In this document: positions 38,176 through 47,043 of the stretch, in pieces | Numbering within the stretch: position 1 is the first letter of the stretch | Layout of the letters: each line of letters starts with the position of its first letter | Source of the DNA: CAIYRG01 sp963747255 | Lineage (GTDB): Bacteria > Pseudomonadota > Alphaproteobacteria > Micropepsales > Micropepsaceae | Assembly: GCA_963747255.1 (NCBI GenBank) | Contig: CAVVEG010000018.1 | Span: forward strand, 186,001-250,000 | Reading direction: 5' to 3' | Length of the DNA: 64,000 bases | Made by a program: the position numbers and the translations under genes | The notes under the pieces: model-generated | Databases searched by the model: none | Told to the model about the DNA's origin: nothing | The model's input: only the letters and a program-made list of their open reading frames with translations

Positions 38176-38184
38176 GGGGCAAGC

Positions 38185-39003
38185 TCAAAAATCAGGTTTG
38201 GACTGCTCGGGTATTTGAGCCAGAAGTGAGCCCTCACCAAAGCTGCGGTTGTTCTCTGCGCAAACGATTTCTTCCCATCCACCGCGCGCAGGGCGGTAAA
38301 CGACCATACCCTTCCAGGGCATGGTGAAAGCACCCGGATCTTCAACCCGAAATATGATCTCCAGACCTTTGCCTCTGCCGTCCCGGATCACACGGTAGCG
38401 TTCGACGACATGCAGTTTGTCTGTGTGCGGTGTTCCGAAACCATCCACGACGGAGAGCGGTTTGACCGCTAACCCGACGGTGTCGACCACGAGAGTGTCT
38501 CCTTCATAATGACCGACCGAGTCACCGTACCAGGAGGGCTTCGGGTTCTCCGGGTGATTGCGGTTCAGGTAAATTTCGCGAATTTGATGATCGCGCTGAT
38601 AAATAATGGTGATCCTGTCTGGTTGTTGCAGGAATTCGACCGGTTCCCGAAGATTAAGCACTTCCGGAACCCCTGATGGGCGGCAACTGCCATGCGCCGT
38701 CGGCACATATTCCTCCTTCAACTCCTTTTCTGCATTGGACTTCACGATTGTTCGCACCCATGGCTGCAGAATCGGATTGTTATAATCGCCGGCCTCCTGC
38801 TGCTGGCTGGGACTGACCCGAACAAGCGGTTTACCGTCGTTGTCGCCTGGCACTGCGTGGAACCAGGACTCATTCCCGCGGTCCCATAGCCCGGAAAAAT
38901 CCGGGATCGCGGTGACTGAATCTGATTCTATCGCATCGGCGCAACTCGCGAAAACGACCATCGCCCCGAAAACGGTGGTTCGGACGGCTGAACGCAGTGG
39001 CAT
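38185..39003 (-). CDS. Exported protein with a WYGDSVGHYEGDTLVVDT motif, copy 1
   Basis: A 272-residue protein with a signal peptide (MPLRSAVRTTVFGAMVVFAS). The core includes SCRPSGVPEV, KPSWYGDSVGHYEGDTLVVD, TPHTDKLHVVERYRV and a C-terminal ICAENNRS-like motif (VCAENNRSFGEG). It belongs to a widespread family of unknown function found in alphaproteobacteria and acidobacteria; I cannot name the enzyme. ATG 39003 follows AAGGAG. A paralogue lies at 51360-52217. It is divergent from the TctC gene. Confidence 0.75.
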   Translation of the reverse strand: MPLRSAVRTTVFGAMVVFASCADAIESDSVTAIPDFSGLWDRGNESWFHAVPGDNDGKPLVRVSPSQQQEAGDYNNPILQPWVRTIVKSNAEKELKEEYVPTAHGSCRPSGVPEVLNLREPVEFLQQPDRITIIYQRDHQIREIYLNRNHPENPKPSWYGDSVGHYEGDTLVVDTVGLAVKPLSVVDGFGTPHTDKLHVVERYRVIRDGRGKGLEIIFRVEDPGAFTMPWKGMVVYRPARGGWEEIVCAENNRSFGEGSLLAQIPEQSKPDF

Positions 39004-39076
39004 TGCGAACTCCTTGAGATTCAATATGGGACGGGTGATTGTAAGCGAGTAGACGCGCCCGGAAAAGGTTTCGATC

Positions 39077-40108
39077 GTGGTGATCCGGCTGACAGCTGTG
39101 GTGGCAGCATGTGTATTCATGTCCACCCTTTTTGCATGGCCCGTTGCCGCGGCAGATTTTTATGCCGGAAAGACAATTTCGATCTCGACGCACGCCGCGC
39201 CGGGCGGCGGCTACGACACCTATCTGCGCGCGTTTGCGGCTCATTTCGGAAAACACCTGGCCGGCCACCCCGGTGTTATCGTCATCAATCAGCCGGGCGC
39301 CGGTGGACTGACAGCCATAAACTACGCTGGCCGAATCGCACCCAGAGACGGGACATTCCTGACTCTTGCGAACGAAGGAATTCTTTTTGCGCAGGCCACT
39401 GGCGGTAAGGGTCTGCAAGTTTCGCTTGACGACCTGAACTGGGTCGGAAATTTCGTCAAATCCAACGTGCTTATTTTGACATGGTACAAATCGCCGGTAA
39501 GAAACTTCAACGACGCAAAACGCATGCAGGCTACGCTGGGTACGACTGGCGCGGGAGCCGAATCGGATCTTCTGCCCCTGCTTGTAAACGCGTTGACTGG
39601 AACAAAATTCAAGCTCATTCGGGGCTATGAGGGGGCCGCACAGATGAATGCCGCAATGGAGCGTGGTGAACTGGACGGCCGTGGCGCCAACATGTGGGCG
39701 AGCTATAAAGCGATCAACCCAAACGAACTCCGTGACCATAAGTTCAATTTGATCATTCAACTCGGAACGCGCAAAGAGCCTGATCTTCCCGATGTCCCAC
39801 TGCTGTCGGACGTCATCAAAGGCGATCCGCGCAAGGAAGCGATCGCCCAATTCGTTTCACTTGCGAACGAAAATGCCCGGCCCCTGGCAGCGCCTCCCAG
39901 CGTACCGGCCGACCGCGTAAACAGCCTGCGCCGCGCCTTCGATGCAACGATGAGGGACCCGGAATTCCTGGAAGATGCACGCCGGCTCAGATTGGAAATC
40001 ACGCCGAGTTCGGGCGAAGAAGTGCAGCGATCGGTTCACCAGGTTCTCACAACTTCAAAAGAAATCGTCCGCGAAACACACGCGGTGATGGCAACGACCG
40101 CGCAGTAG
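39077..40108 (+). CDS. Tripartite tricarboxylate transporter substrate-binding protein (TctC/Bug), copy 1
   Basis: A 343-residue exported receptor. After a signal peptide (VFMSTLFAWPVAA) it reads GKTISISTHAAPGGGYDTYL and PGVIVINQPGAGGLTAINY, the hallmark of Bug-type receptors for carboxylates. GTG 39077 (or 39080) follows AAGG. A fused TctA-TctB permease lies on the opposite strand facing it (40129-42189), 20 bp away, and very likely its partner. The usual substrate is an organic di- or tricarboxylate. Confidence 0.9.
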   Translation: MVIRLTAVVAACVFMSTLFAWPVAAADFYAGKTISISTHAAPGGGYDTYLRAFAAHFGKHLAGHPGVIVINQPGAGGLTAINYAGRIAPRDGTFLTLANEGILFAQATGGKGLQVSLDDLNWVGNFVKSNVLILTWYKSPVRNFNDAKRMQATLGTTGAGAESDLLPLLVNALTGTKFKLIRGYEGAAQMNAAMERGELDGRGANMWASYKAINPNELRDHKFNLIIQLGTRKEPDLPDVPLLSDVIKGDPRKEAIAQFVSLANENARPLAAPPSVPADRVNSLRRAFDATMRDPEFLEDARRLRLEITPSSGEEVQRSVHQVLTTSKEIVRETHAVMATTAQ

Positions 40109-40128
40109 GCCGGAAATCACTTTACTTC

Positions 40129-42189
40129 CTATACGCTCGGAATGACTCCGCGGAGCACCGGCAGGAGATCGCCCAGTACAGTTGGGGGCCAGGGAATGGC
40201 GAGCAATTGATCGAACAGCACATAGATGAATGCGCACATCACCACGGCCATGGGCAAAGCTATACGCCACGGCTCGCGCCCTTCAAGTCGCATGAACAGG
40301 AGAATGAAAAGCGGCACCGTCGGGATGATGCCGATAGTCGCCATCGATATCAGAAAGGCAACCATCCAGCCGAAGAAGATGCTGCCGCGCAAAAGCAGCT
40401 TCTGCCACGGAAGGTGGGCGACGTTGCTCTTGATATCCATGTGGATCTTCTGTTCGACCTGCGCGCGGGCCATGTCGTCCAGACTTTCATGCCTGGTGGC
40501 GCCGCGTTTGAACACGTCATTGATCAGCGCAAGCGTGCAGAACAGTACTGCTCCCGTCCCAACGATCAGCGGAATGATTCTCGCAAGGGGATTCCATTCC
40601 GTGGCCTGACTCAACATGACACCGAAAATTGCAAGCAGAAAAACGGGGAAGAGATTTTGCCAGGACAGATGCGGCCGACCAAAGCCTGACAGCATTCCCC
40701 TGATGCCTCCATGGACACGCACGTCCTGAAGGAGGGGCCGGAAAAGACTTAACGCCGCCAGCCCAAACATGAGGATCACCACAGGACGGCTGAGCCATGC
40801 CGATCCGTATCGCTGGATGGAAATGAACAAGTAGCGTTCCAATACTCCCCCCAGGATAAATCCGAGCACGAGCGGCGGTCGCGGCCATTTGAAGTGTTTC
40901 AGCGCCCAACCCAACACGCCGAAAAACAGCAGCGCGTACAGATCACCCCATTCGCGTTTGCCTTCAAAGGCGCCGATGTAGACCAGGCACAAAACGCAAG
41001 GCAGTATGAGCGTGTAGCGCAGGGTCGCCAGCTTCGCAAACTGGCCTGAAAGAAGAAAGCACAGTCCGGACCCGAGGACATTCGCGATCGCGATGCTCCA
41101 GACCATTGAATAGGTAATATCCAGGTTTTTGGTCACCATGTCTGGCCCTGGAACCAGTCCGTGGATCAGGAACGCGCCAAGCAAAATGGCCATGCCCGCG
41201 GAGGAGGGCACGCCGAATACAACCGTGGGAACCAGGGCGCCACCCTCGCGCGAATTTGTTGCGCTTTCCGCAGCAATTACGCCCCGCACATCACCTGTTC
41301 CAAAAGTCCGTTGGGCATCCTTTTCCGTTCGCAGGGCATGCCCGTATGACAGCCAGTCGATAACCGAGGCGCCAATCCCCGGAATCATGCCCATGAACGA
41401 GCCCAGCGCCGAACAGCGCAGCACCAGAAACCAGTTGGTGGTGCAGTCTCGAATCCCCTGAACGAGGCCGGTTCTTGTATCCACATGCCTGTTTTTTGCA
41501 ACAATGGACGTGCGGCCCACCAGCAGATCACACAGTTCAGGCAGTGCATAAATTCCCAGCGTCAAGGGAACCAGCGGCAGGCCCTCCCACAGATAGAGCT
41601 GCCCCATTGTCCAGCGCAGAGTGCCGGTCTGCGGGTCCGATCCGATCATGGCCAGCATCATGCCAAAACACGCGCAAGTAAGTCCGCGCAGCGGCGTGTT
41701 GCCCGAAAGAACGGAAACCATCGAGATCCCGAATACCGCGAGCGACAGAAGTTCGGGCGATCCAATGAACAGAATCAGGGGACGGACGATTGGAAGCAGT
41801 GCCCCCATCAATGCCGCGCCAAACAGACCTCCCATCATGGCTGACATGTAAGAAGCGCCCAGAGCTCGTCCTGCTTCGCCACGCTGGGTCATTGGATACC
41901 CATCCAGCGTTGTCGCTGCAGAAGCCGCGTGTCCAGGTGCGCCAAGCACGATCGCGGAAATCGGATCGGCCGTGGTTGTGCTCGCTCCGAGACCCAGAAG
42001 AAGCGCCATGGCGGTGGACGCGTCCAACGCATATGTGAACGGCAGCAGGAGGGCTGTCCCCGCGACGCCGCCGATACCTGGCAAGATGCCCAGACAGAGG
42101 CCCATGGATACCCCAAGGAACAGGAAACCAAGCCTGTGAGGGTCCATGATGATCAACAGGGCATTGCCTGCGGCATGCAGGATGTCCAC
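40129..42189 (-). CDS. Fused TctA-TctB tripartite tricarboxylate transporter permease
   Basis: A 686-residue membrane protein. Residues 1-480 are a TctA large permease: GILPGIGGVAGTALLLPFTY near residue 35, ISAIVLGAPGHAASAATTLDGYP (residues 78-100) and GMIPGIGASVIDWLSYGHAL. Residues about 505-686 add four more hydrophobic helices in the arrangement of a TctB small permease (SQATEWNPLARIIPLIVG start; IGIIPTVPLFILLFM). The two are usually separate genes. GTG 42189 follows AAAGGAA. The binding protein converges from the other strand. Confidence 0.85.
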   Translation of the reverse strand: MDILHAAGNALLIIMDPHRLGFLFLGVSMGLCLGILPGIGGVAGTALLLPFTYALDASTAMALLLGLGASTTTADPISAIVLGAPGHAASAATTLDGYPMTQRGEAGRALGASYMSAMMGGLFGAALMGALLPIVRPLILFIGSPELLSLAVFGISMVSVLSGNTPLRGLTCACFGMMLAMIGSDPQTGTLRWTMGQLYLWEGLPLVPLTLGIYALPELCDLLVGRTSIVAKNRHVDTRTGLVQGIRDCTTNWFLVLRCSALGSFMGMIPGIGASVIDWLSYGHALRTEKDAQRTFGTGDVRGVIAAESATNSREGGALVPTVVFGVPSSAGMAILLGAFLIHGLVPGPDMVTKNLDITYSMVWSIAIANVLGSGLCFLLSGQFAKLATLRYTLILPCVLCLVYIGAFEGKREWGDLYALLFFGVLGWALKHFKWPRPPLVLGFILGGVLERYLFISIQRYGSAWLSRPVVILMFGLAALSLFRPLLQDVRVHGGIRGMLSGFGRPHLSWQNLFPVFLLAIFGVMLSQATEWNPLARIIPLIVGTGAVLFCTLALINDVFKRGATRHESLDDMARAQVEQKIHMDIKSNVAHLPWQKLLLRGSIFFGWMVAFLISMATIGIIPTVPLFILLFMRLEGREPWRIALPMAVVMCAFIYVLFDQLLAIPWPPTVLGDLLPVLRGVIPSV

Positions 42190-42447
42190 GGGATTCCTTT
42201 CCGCAGCTATCCGCGAAAGAGTGGGTTAAACTCGGGAACTCCGCAAGCTGGCAGTTCCGCTTCGCAACTTCTGCTGCACCCGGCCGGAATCGGAACTTTC
42301 GTCGCAGACTGAGCGTTTCGCCCCATGACAGCTTTAGGGATGTGCAACCCGCCACCACGCCCCACCCCGGTTTTGGACAGAATCGCCAGCAGAATCCGGC
42401 AAAAGCGTTCGGTGCGGAATCCCGAAAGTGAACTAACGGAGTCTGCG

Positions 42448-42834
42448 ATGACGTATCTCGATGTCAGTCCGATGATCCATGCGCTCCGCGCAAGCCCGGA
42501 TCAGTTTGAATTCAACAGCGGTTCACTTCATCATATTCCGAGCCGCCATCGCTTCCAGTTCGATGAGGGCCGCGTCCGGGTGGACGCCCATTGTGACTGC
42601 GCCTTCCTGAATGTCGAACACCGCCAGGAACAGGCGCTCTGCGAAGCCTTCCAGGAATGGCACGTAAACTATTGGCGTGCCATTGAAATCAATCGGGAAT
42701 TTGCCTCGCATTTCGGCCATCCTTCGTGGGTGCGTCGTGTGCTGATCAACCTGACGGAGCGTCTGTATCGCTGGCTGATGACTCAGCCGCAGCACAAGGA
42801 AGCTTACAAATCCTTCAGCGTTCCGGCAGAATAA
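42448..42834 (+). CDS. Conserved-looking hypothetical protein, 128 residues
   Basis: A 128-residue soluble protein starting ATG 42448 after GGAG. It has the acidic and aromatic motifs DAHCDCAFLNVEHRQEQALC, FQEWHVNYWRAIEINREF and FGHPSWVRRVLINLTERLY. No signal peptide or membrane span. I do not recognise the family. Codon pattern and a clean ribosome site support coding. It is followed by a glycosyltransferase gene 124 bp downstream. Confidence 0.6.
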   Translation: MTYLDVSPMIHALRASPDQFEFNSGSLHHIPSRHRFQFDEGRVRVDAHCDCAFLNVEHRQEQALCEAFQEWHVNYWRAIEINREFASHFGHPSWVRRVLINLTERLYRWLMTQPQHKEAYKSFSVPAE

Positions 42835-42958
42835 ACGCACAAACGCGGTTGCGCGACCCGGAGACGGTTCGCGGGCTGCGTAGGATCAAGCAAGCAACAG
42901 CGCGACCCTGCTGGATCGCGCTGTCGCTTTCCGGGTGCATGCCCGATTACGGGGAACA

Positions 42959-44113
42959 ATGGAAATCGTCGCGTCTTTGGTATTTGCCGCGGCAGTCTGG
43001 TTGCTCATTGCTCGCGCACTGCATCAGCGGGGACTGCTTGAGGAGTTGGCGCCCGTTCCCGCAGATCGCAAGCATGAACAGCCATTTGTCGCGGTCATTA
43101 TTCCGGCACGGAATGAAGCGCGAAATATCGCCCTATGCCTGAAGACTCTTCTCGGCCAGGAATATCCACATGATCGCCTTGCCATATTGGTTGTCGATGA
43201 CGGGTCGTCCGACGAGACGCCGGTCATTGTCTCCGATATTTCGGCCCGTTTTTCCGTAGTCTCGTTGCTCCACAGCCCCACCCTTGAACCCGGCTGGACG
43301 GGGAAATGCCAGGCCTGTTGGGTGGGGGCCCGCTCCGCTGGCGCCGATGCTGAATATCTGTGCTTCATCGATGCGGACATGCGCGCCGAATCGTGCTTGT
43401 TGTCGAGTGGTATTGCAGCCGCAGTTCAACGCAATCTCGCTTTGCTGTCACTTTCGCCCCGGCATGAACTGCAAAGCTTTGCAGAGCGGTTGATCCTGCC
43501 GTGCGGGCATTACCTTCTGGGATTTCGCCAGGATCTGGCACAGCGGCAGTCGCCGGATTCTAGTGACGCGACGGTTACAGGCCAATTCATGCTTTTGCGG
43601 CGAGCAGCCTATGAGCAAGTTGGTGGGCATGCTGCGGTTCGGGGGATCATCAGCGAAGATGTGGCTCTTGGGCGGCTGGTGAAGAATGCCGGATTCAGGG
43701 TCCTGTTGATGGGGGGTGAAAGACTCATCTCAACCCGGATGTACTCCGGGTGGGAAAGTCTTTGGCAGGGGATCGGCAAGAATCTGGTGGATATGCTGGA
43801 TGGACCGCTGTCGACGATCACCACTGCTTTTGCGGCGGTGACTCTCGCCTGGGCGGCTTATCTGCTTCCATTGGTGGATTTCTCGGCTTGCCGTGCCGGC
43901 TCGATCTGGGCATGCGCCGGACTGGGCATCGTGTTGCCGGCATCCGCCTCCGCGATCGGACTGCATTTGGCCGGTGCCCGATATTTCCGGATTCCGTTCT
44001 GGTACGGATTGCTGTTTCCAGTGGCCTACACCGTCGGTATCGGAATAGCTTTTGATAGCGTAATCCGGCGTGTAACCGGCCGCGTTCGTTGGAAGGATCG
44101 TATTTACCCATGA
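42959..44113 (+). CDS. Family 2 glycosyltransferase, membrane-associated
   Basis: A 384-residue protein with an N-terminal membrane span, the GT2 core (VAVIIPARNEARNIALCLKT; LVVDDGSSDETP; FIDADMRAE; ISEDVALGRLV) and at least three C-terminal spans. GWTGKCQACWVGA and the layout resemble hopanoid-linked glycosyltransferases and carotenoid glycosyltransferases, but the acceptor cannot be told. ATG 42959 follows GGGGAA. Its stop overlaps the AI-2E transporter start by 4 bp. Confidence 0.85.
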   Translation: MEIVASLVFAAAVWLLIARALHQRGLLEELAPVPADRKHEQPFVAVIIPARNEARNIALCLKTLLGQEYPHDRLAILVVDDGSSDETPVIVSDISARFSVVSLLHSPTLEPGWTGKCQACWVGARSAGADAEYLCFIDADMRAESCLLSSGIAAAVQRNLALLSLSPRHELQSFAERLILPCGHYLLGFRQDLAQRQSPDSSDATVTGQFMLLRRAAYEQVGGHAAVRGIISEDVALGRLVKNAGFRVLLMGGERLISTRMYSGWESLWQGIGKNLVDMLDGPLSTITTAFAAVTLAWAAYLLPLVDFSACRAGSIWACAGLGIVLPASASAIGLHLAGARYFRIPFWYGLLFPVAYTVGIGIAFDSVIRRVTGRVRWKDRIYP

Positions 44114-45188
44114 ACGATCCCACGCCTGTTTCCGGTTCCCAGCGCCCGGGAGTTAGCCGCACCGAGCCTGTGGACAAGGCTTTCGTGATGATGCTGGTCG
44201 CATCGATCGCGGTGTTTTTGTTTCTTTACAAAATCAGCATCATCCTGCTTCCATTCGTCATATCCGCGATTGTTGCATTCATTTGTACGCCGATTGTCCA
44301 TTGGCTTGACCGGCGCGCGCATGTTCCACGCATTTTCGCGTCCGCGATCGTATTTGCAGCACTCGCCGCATTGGGTGCTTTGATCGGCATTCTTGCCGTG
44401 CCGCCCCTGATCACCGAGGTCACCCAACTGATCGCAAATTTTCAGAAGACACTGGAAATATTGATGACCAGGCTATTCGGCGATGGTCCCATTCAATTCC
44501 TCGGAAGTGCCACTTCGCCCGCCCAAATTGCCGATATGGCGGTCAATGGTCTGCGCGACTTTCTGCAGCAGAACGGACGACTGTTGCTCGTAGCGAGCGC
44601 GGGGATTGCGGGGTTTTTCACCTTTTTCTTGGCTGGGTGCTCCTGTTCTATTTCCTCGCCGATGGCCCACGCATTGTCAGAGGCCTCGTCTGGATCGTGC
44701 CGCCGAGCCATCGACCGCTGATACAGGATATTCTTCCGGCTCTGTCGGCCATGCTTCGGCGCTACTTCACAGGGGTGGGCGTCGTGGTGCTTTACACGGT
44801 GATAGCTGCCTATTTCGGGCTTGGGTTTTTTCTGCACCTTGATCACGCTGTTATTCTGGCGATCCTGACGGGTCTCCTCGAGACGATTCCCGTGGTCGGC
44901 CCAGCCGCTTCTGCCGTGATGGGTGCTCTGGCGGCCATGAACCGGACGACAAGCTTTGCCAATATTCTGGCATTCAGTGTTTATCTGGTGGTGCTTCGAA
45001 TTTCGATCGACCAGATTCTTGGTCCGATCGTTCTGGGCAAGGCGGCGAGGGTCTCGCCGGTTTTGGTGATGTTTTGTTTTCTTTCGGGCGCAGTCCTGTT
45101 TGGGATTTCCGGTGTCATCCTGGCCGTTCCATTCGCTTTGAGCATTAAAGTGGTTCTGGAAGAGGTTTACGGCGATCCATTGGGTTGA
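44110..45188 (+). pseudogene. AI-2E family transporter (PF01594), frameshifted
   Basis: The first part, starting MNDPTPVSG, spans eight or so hydrophobic stretches and ends wrongly at 44721; the second, starting with an in-frame VLLFYFLADG, reads to 45188 with the family motifs LLETIPVVGPAASAVMGAL and ILAVPFALSIKVVLEEVYG. The frame breaks near 44621-44634, within CCTTTTTCTTGGCTGGG. Adding one base (a T in the T5 run, or one base after GGC) restores an intact 359-residue AI-2E-type carrier. It is coupled to the glycosyltransferase upstream. Confidence 0.83.
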
Positions 45189-45491
45189 GTTTTCCGGGAT
45201 TATCCAATCTGCTGGACACAAGTTCCCCAGAAAGCAGCTATTTGGAGATGGTCCGAAGTTCCAGGTTCTTTGTTCCCGGGGGCAACCTCCGATCACGCAA
45301 CGCGTTTCAAAGCACGCGCTGATCTTTCCTGGGAACCGATGCACAGGCCACCACGCAGCTTCTGCGCATCATGCAGCATTTCGGATTCGAGATTGTGCCC
45401 GACGACAACGGGATTTCATGGCCGCAGCGATTGCACCAATGGGGACCGGCAACTCCAGTTGAAGATTCGAATCAGGGTCCGTTCCAACAAG
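45189..45491 (+). other. 303-bp stretch without a clear gene; possible acetyltransferase remnant
   Basis: Between the AI-2E gene and maltokinase there is no complete gene. One frame (about 45323-45502) gives a peptide including LLRIMQHFGFEIVPDD, which resembles the last helix and strand of a GNAT-type acetyltransferase domain. The frame is closed upstream by TGA at 45320-45322, so at most it is a remnant. The likeness is short and low-confidence. Confidence 0.25.
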
Positions 45492-47012
45492 ATGCGGGAT
45501 GATGCGTTCTGGAATGCCGCAAAGACCGCTGCCAAAAACGGCCTGCCGGATTACCTGCTGCGGCAGCGCTGGTATCCGGCGAAGGATGCAGGGCGGCCAT
45601 CAGTCCAGAATGCAGATTTTCTTCCGTTCCGAAGCACCCGGTTGGATGCGGCAATTGCGGTTTGGCAAGTAACGCCGCCCAAAACCACTCCTCTGCTCAT
45701 GTTTGTTCCGCTTGCCGTCATAGCTGCGAATGCACCGAACGCGGATCGGAACATAGCGTCCTTCCAAATCGGCGATGGTGATTCCAAATTTGCCGTTATC
45801 GAGGCTTTTTCTGAGGATCGTTTCGTTCGCGCCTGGCTCGAATTTCAGCTGGGATCGAGCACTTTCTCCGACTCCGGACGAAGTCTGATTGCCGGCCGGA
45901 CGCAACACCGCATCGCGTTTGATGCGCAAACGTCGACACTTCGCAGACCCAAACTGGAGCAATCGAATACCTCGATACAGATTGGTGACGGTGCAGTTCT
46001 CAAAGCACTTCGCAAGCTGGAAGCCGGCGTTCATCCGGAACTCGAAATCAGCCGCTTTCTCGATCAGGCGGGATTTGCGGCCACTCCAAGGCTCATGGGC
46101 TGGATCGAGTTGGCGCGGCAGACGGACGGAGAACGTTACGCATTGTCGTTGCTTCAGCAGTTCGTTGCCAACCAGGGTGATGGCTGGTCCTGGATCTTGA
46201 ACCAGCTTGCGCACGGAATGGCTTCTGGCCGGCAGACTTCGCCGGATGAGACGGCCGATTGGCTGCGTGTTCTGGCGCAGCGAACCGCCGAAATGCACCG
46301 CACCTTTGCATCGGACAGCCCGAATCCTGCGTTTCAGCCGGAATTGGTCGAGCAGTCTGATCTGGACAGTTGGGTATCGGGCGCACTCGCCATGGCTGAA
46401 CTTGCGCTTCAGGGTATCGCTGCGTACGCGGACCCTGATGACGAGAATCAGAGGCTTGCCGCCGAATTTGACCACCGCCGCAACGATCTTCGGGCGCATA
46501 TCCAATTTTTGTCAAAACTTCGCAGCCACTTCTTCAAGACGCGGCATCATGGCGATTTTCACCTGGGGCAGGTACTCGTTACCGGCAAGGACGCGGTCAT
46601 TCTGGATTTTGAAGGCGAACCGCTGCGATCACTGGCTGATCGGCGCGCTAAAAATTGCGTGCTGCGGGATGTGGCGGGTGTGCTGCGGTCCCTGTCATAT
46701 GCGGCTGACAGCGCGGCGCGGAACGTGCCGAGTGACAAATCGCCCGGACAATTCCGGAAGATTGTTGAAGACCTTGATCGGTGGCGGTCCAGCGCATCGC
46801 GGAGCTTTGTCGAATCCTATTTTGCTGCCGCGGGAAATCTGAGGAGCATTCCGGCAGAGCATTCGGAGGCGCGGTTACTGCTGAAATTCTTTCTTCTCGA
46901 AAAGGCGCTTTATGAAATTAATTACGAATTGGCGAACAGGCCGGACTGGGTCGCGATTCCGCTTCGAGGCGTGTTGTCCCTCATGCGTGATGCCGGTCCG
47001 GGACCTACGTGA
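45492..47012 (+). CDS. Maltokinase (maltose-1-phosphate forming)
   Basis: A 506-residue kinase-fold protein. The N-terminal cap begins FWNAAKTAAKNGLPDYLLRQ with the RWYPAKDAG-type segment, and the catalytic region has THHGDFHLGQVL-like HHGDFHLGQVLVTGKDAVIL and DFEGEPLRS, near residues 353-373, which are typical of maltokinases (Mak/Pep2). It makes maltose 1-phosphate, the donor for GlgE-type glucan synthesis, from trehalose-derived maltose. ATG 45492 was used; the ribosome site is weak and an upstream opening adds unrelated residues. Next downstream is treY. Confidence 0.85.
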   Translation: MRDDAFWNAAKTAAKNGLPDYLLRQRWYPAKDAGRPSVQNADFLPFRSTRLDAAIAVWQVTPPKTTPLLMFVPLAVIAANAPNADRNIASFQIGDGDSKFAVIEAFSEDRFVRAWLEFQLGSSTFSDSGRSLIAGRTQHRIAFDAQTSTLRRPKLEQSNTSIQIGDGAVLKALRKLEAGVHPELEISRFLDQAGFAATPRLMGWIELARQTDGERYALSLLQQFVANQGDGWSWILNQLAHGMASGRQTSPDETADWLRVLAQRTAEMHRTFASDSPNPAFQPELVEQSDLDSWVSGALAMAELALQGIAAYADPDDENQRLAAEFDHRRNDLRAHIQFLSKLRSHFFKTRHHGDFHLGQVLVTGKDAVILDFEGEPLRSLADRRAKNCVLRDVAGVLRSLSYAADSAARNVPSDKSPGQFRKIVEDLDRWRSSASRSFVESYFAAAGNLRSIPAEHSEARLLLKFFLLEKALYEINYELANRPDWVAIPLRGVLSLMRDAGPGPT

Positions 47013-47043
47013 AATCGACTGGTTGCGAGAATAGACAGCTTCG

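Noticed and set aside
44493..45344. 283-codon minus-strand frame across the AI-2E transporter
   Set aside because: His/Asn/Lys-rich and without homology features; the plus strand carries the real gene.
45600..46505. 301-codon minus-strand frame opposite maltokinase
   Set aside because: No motif; shadow of the maltokinase coding frame.
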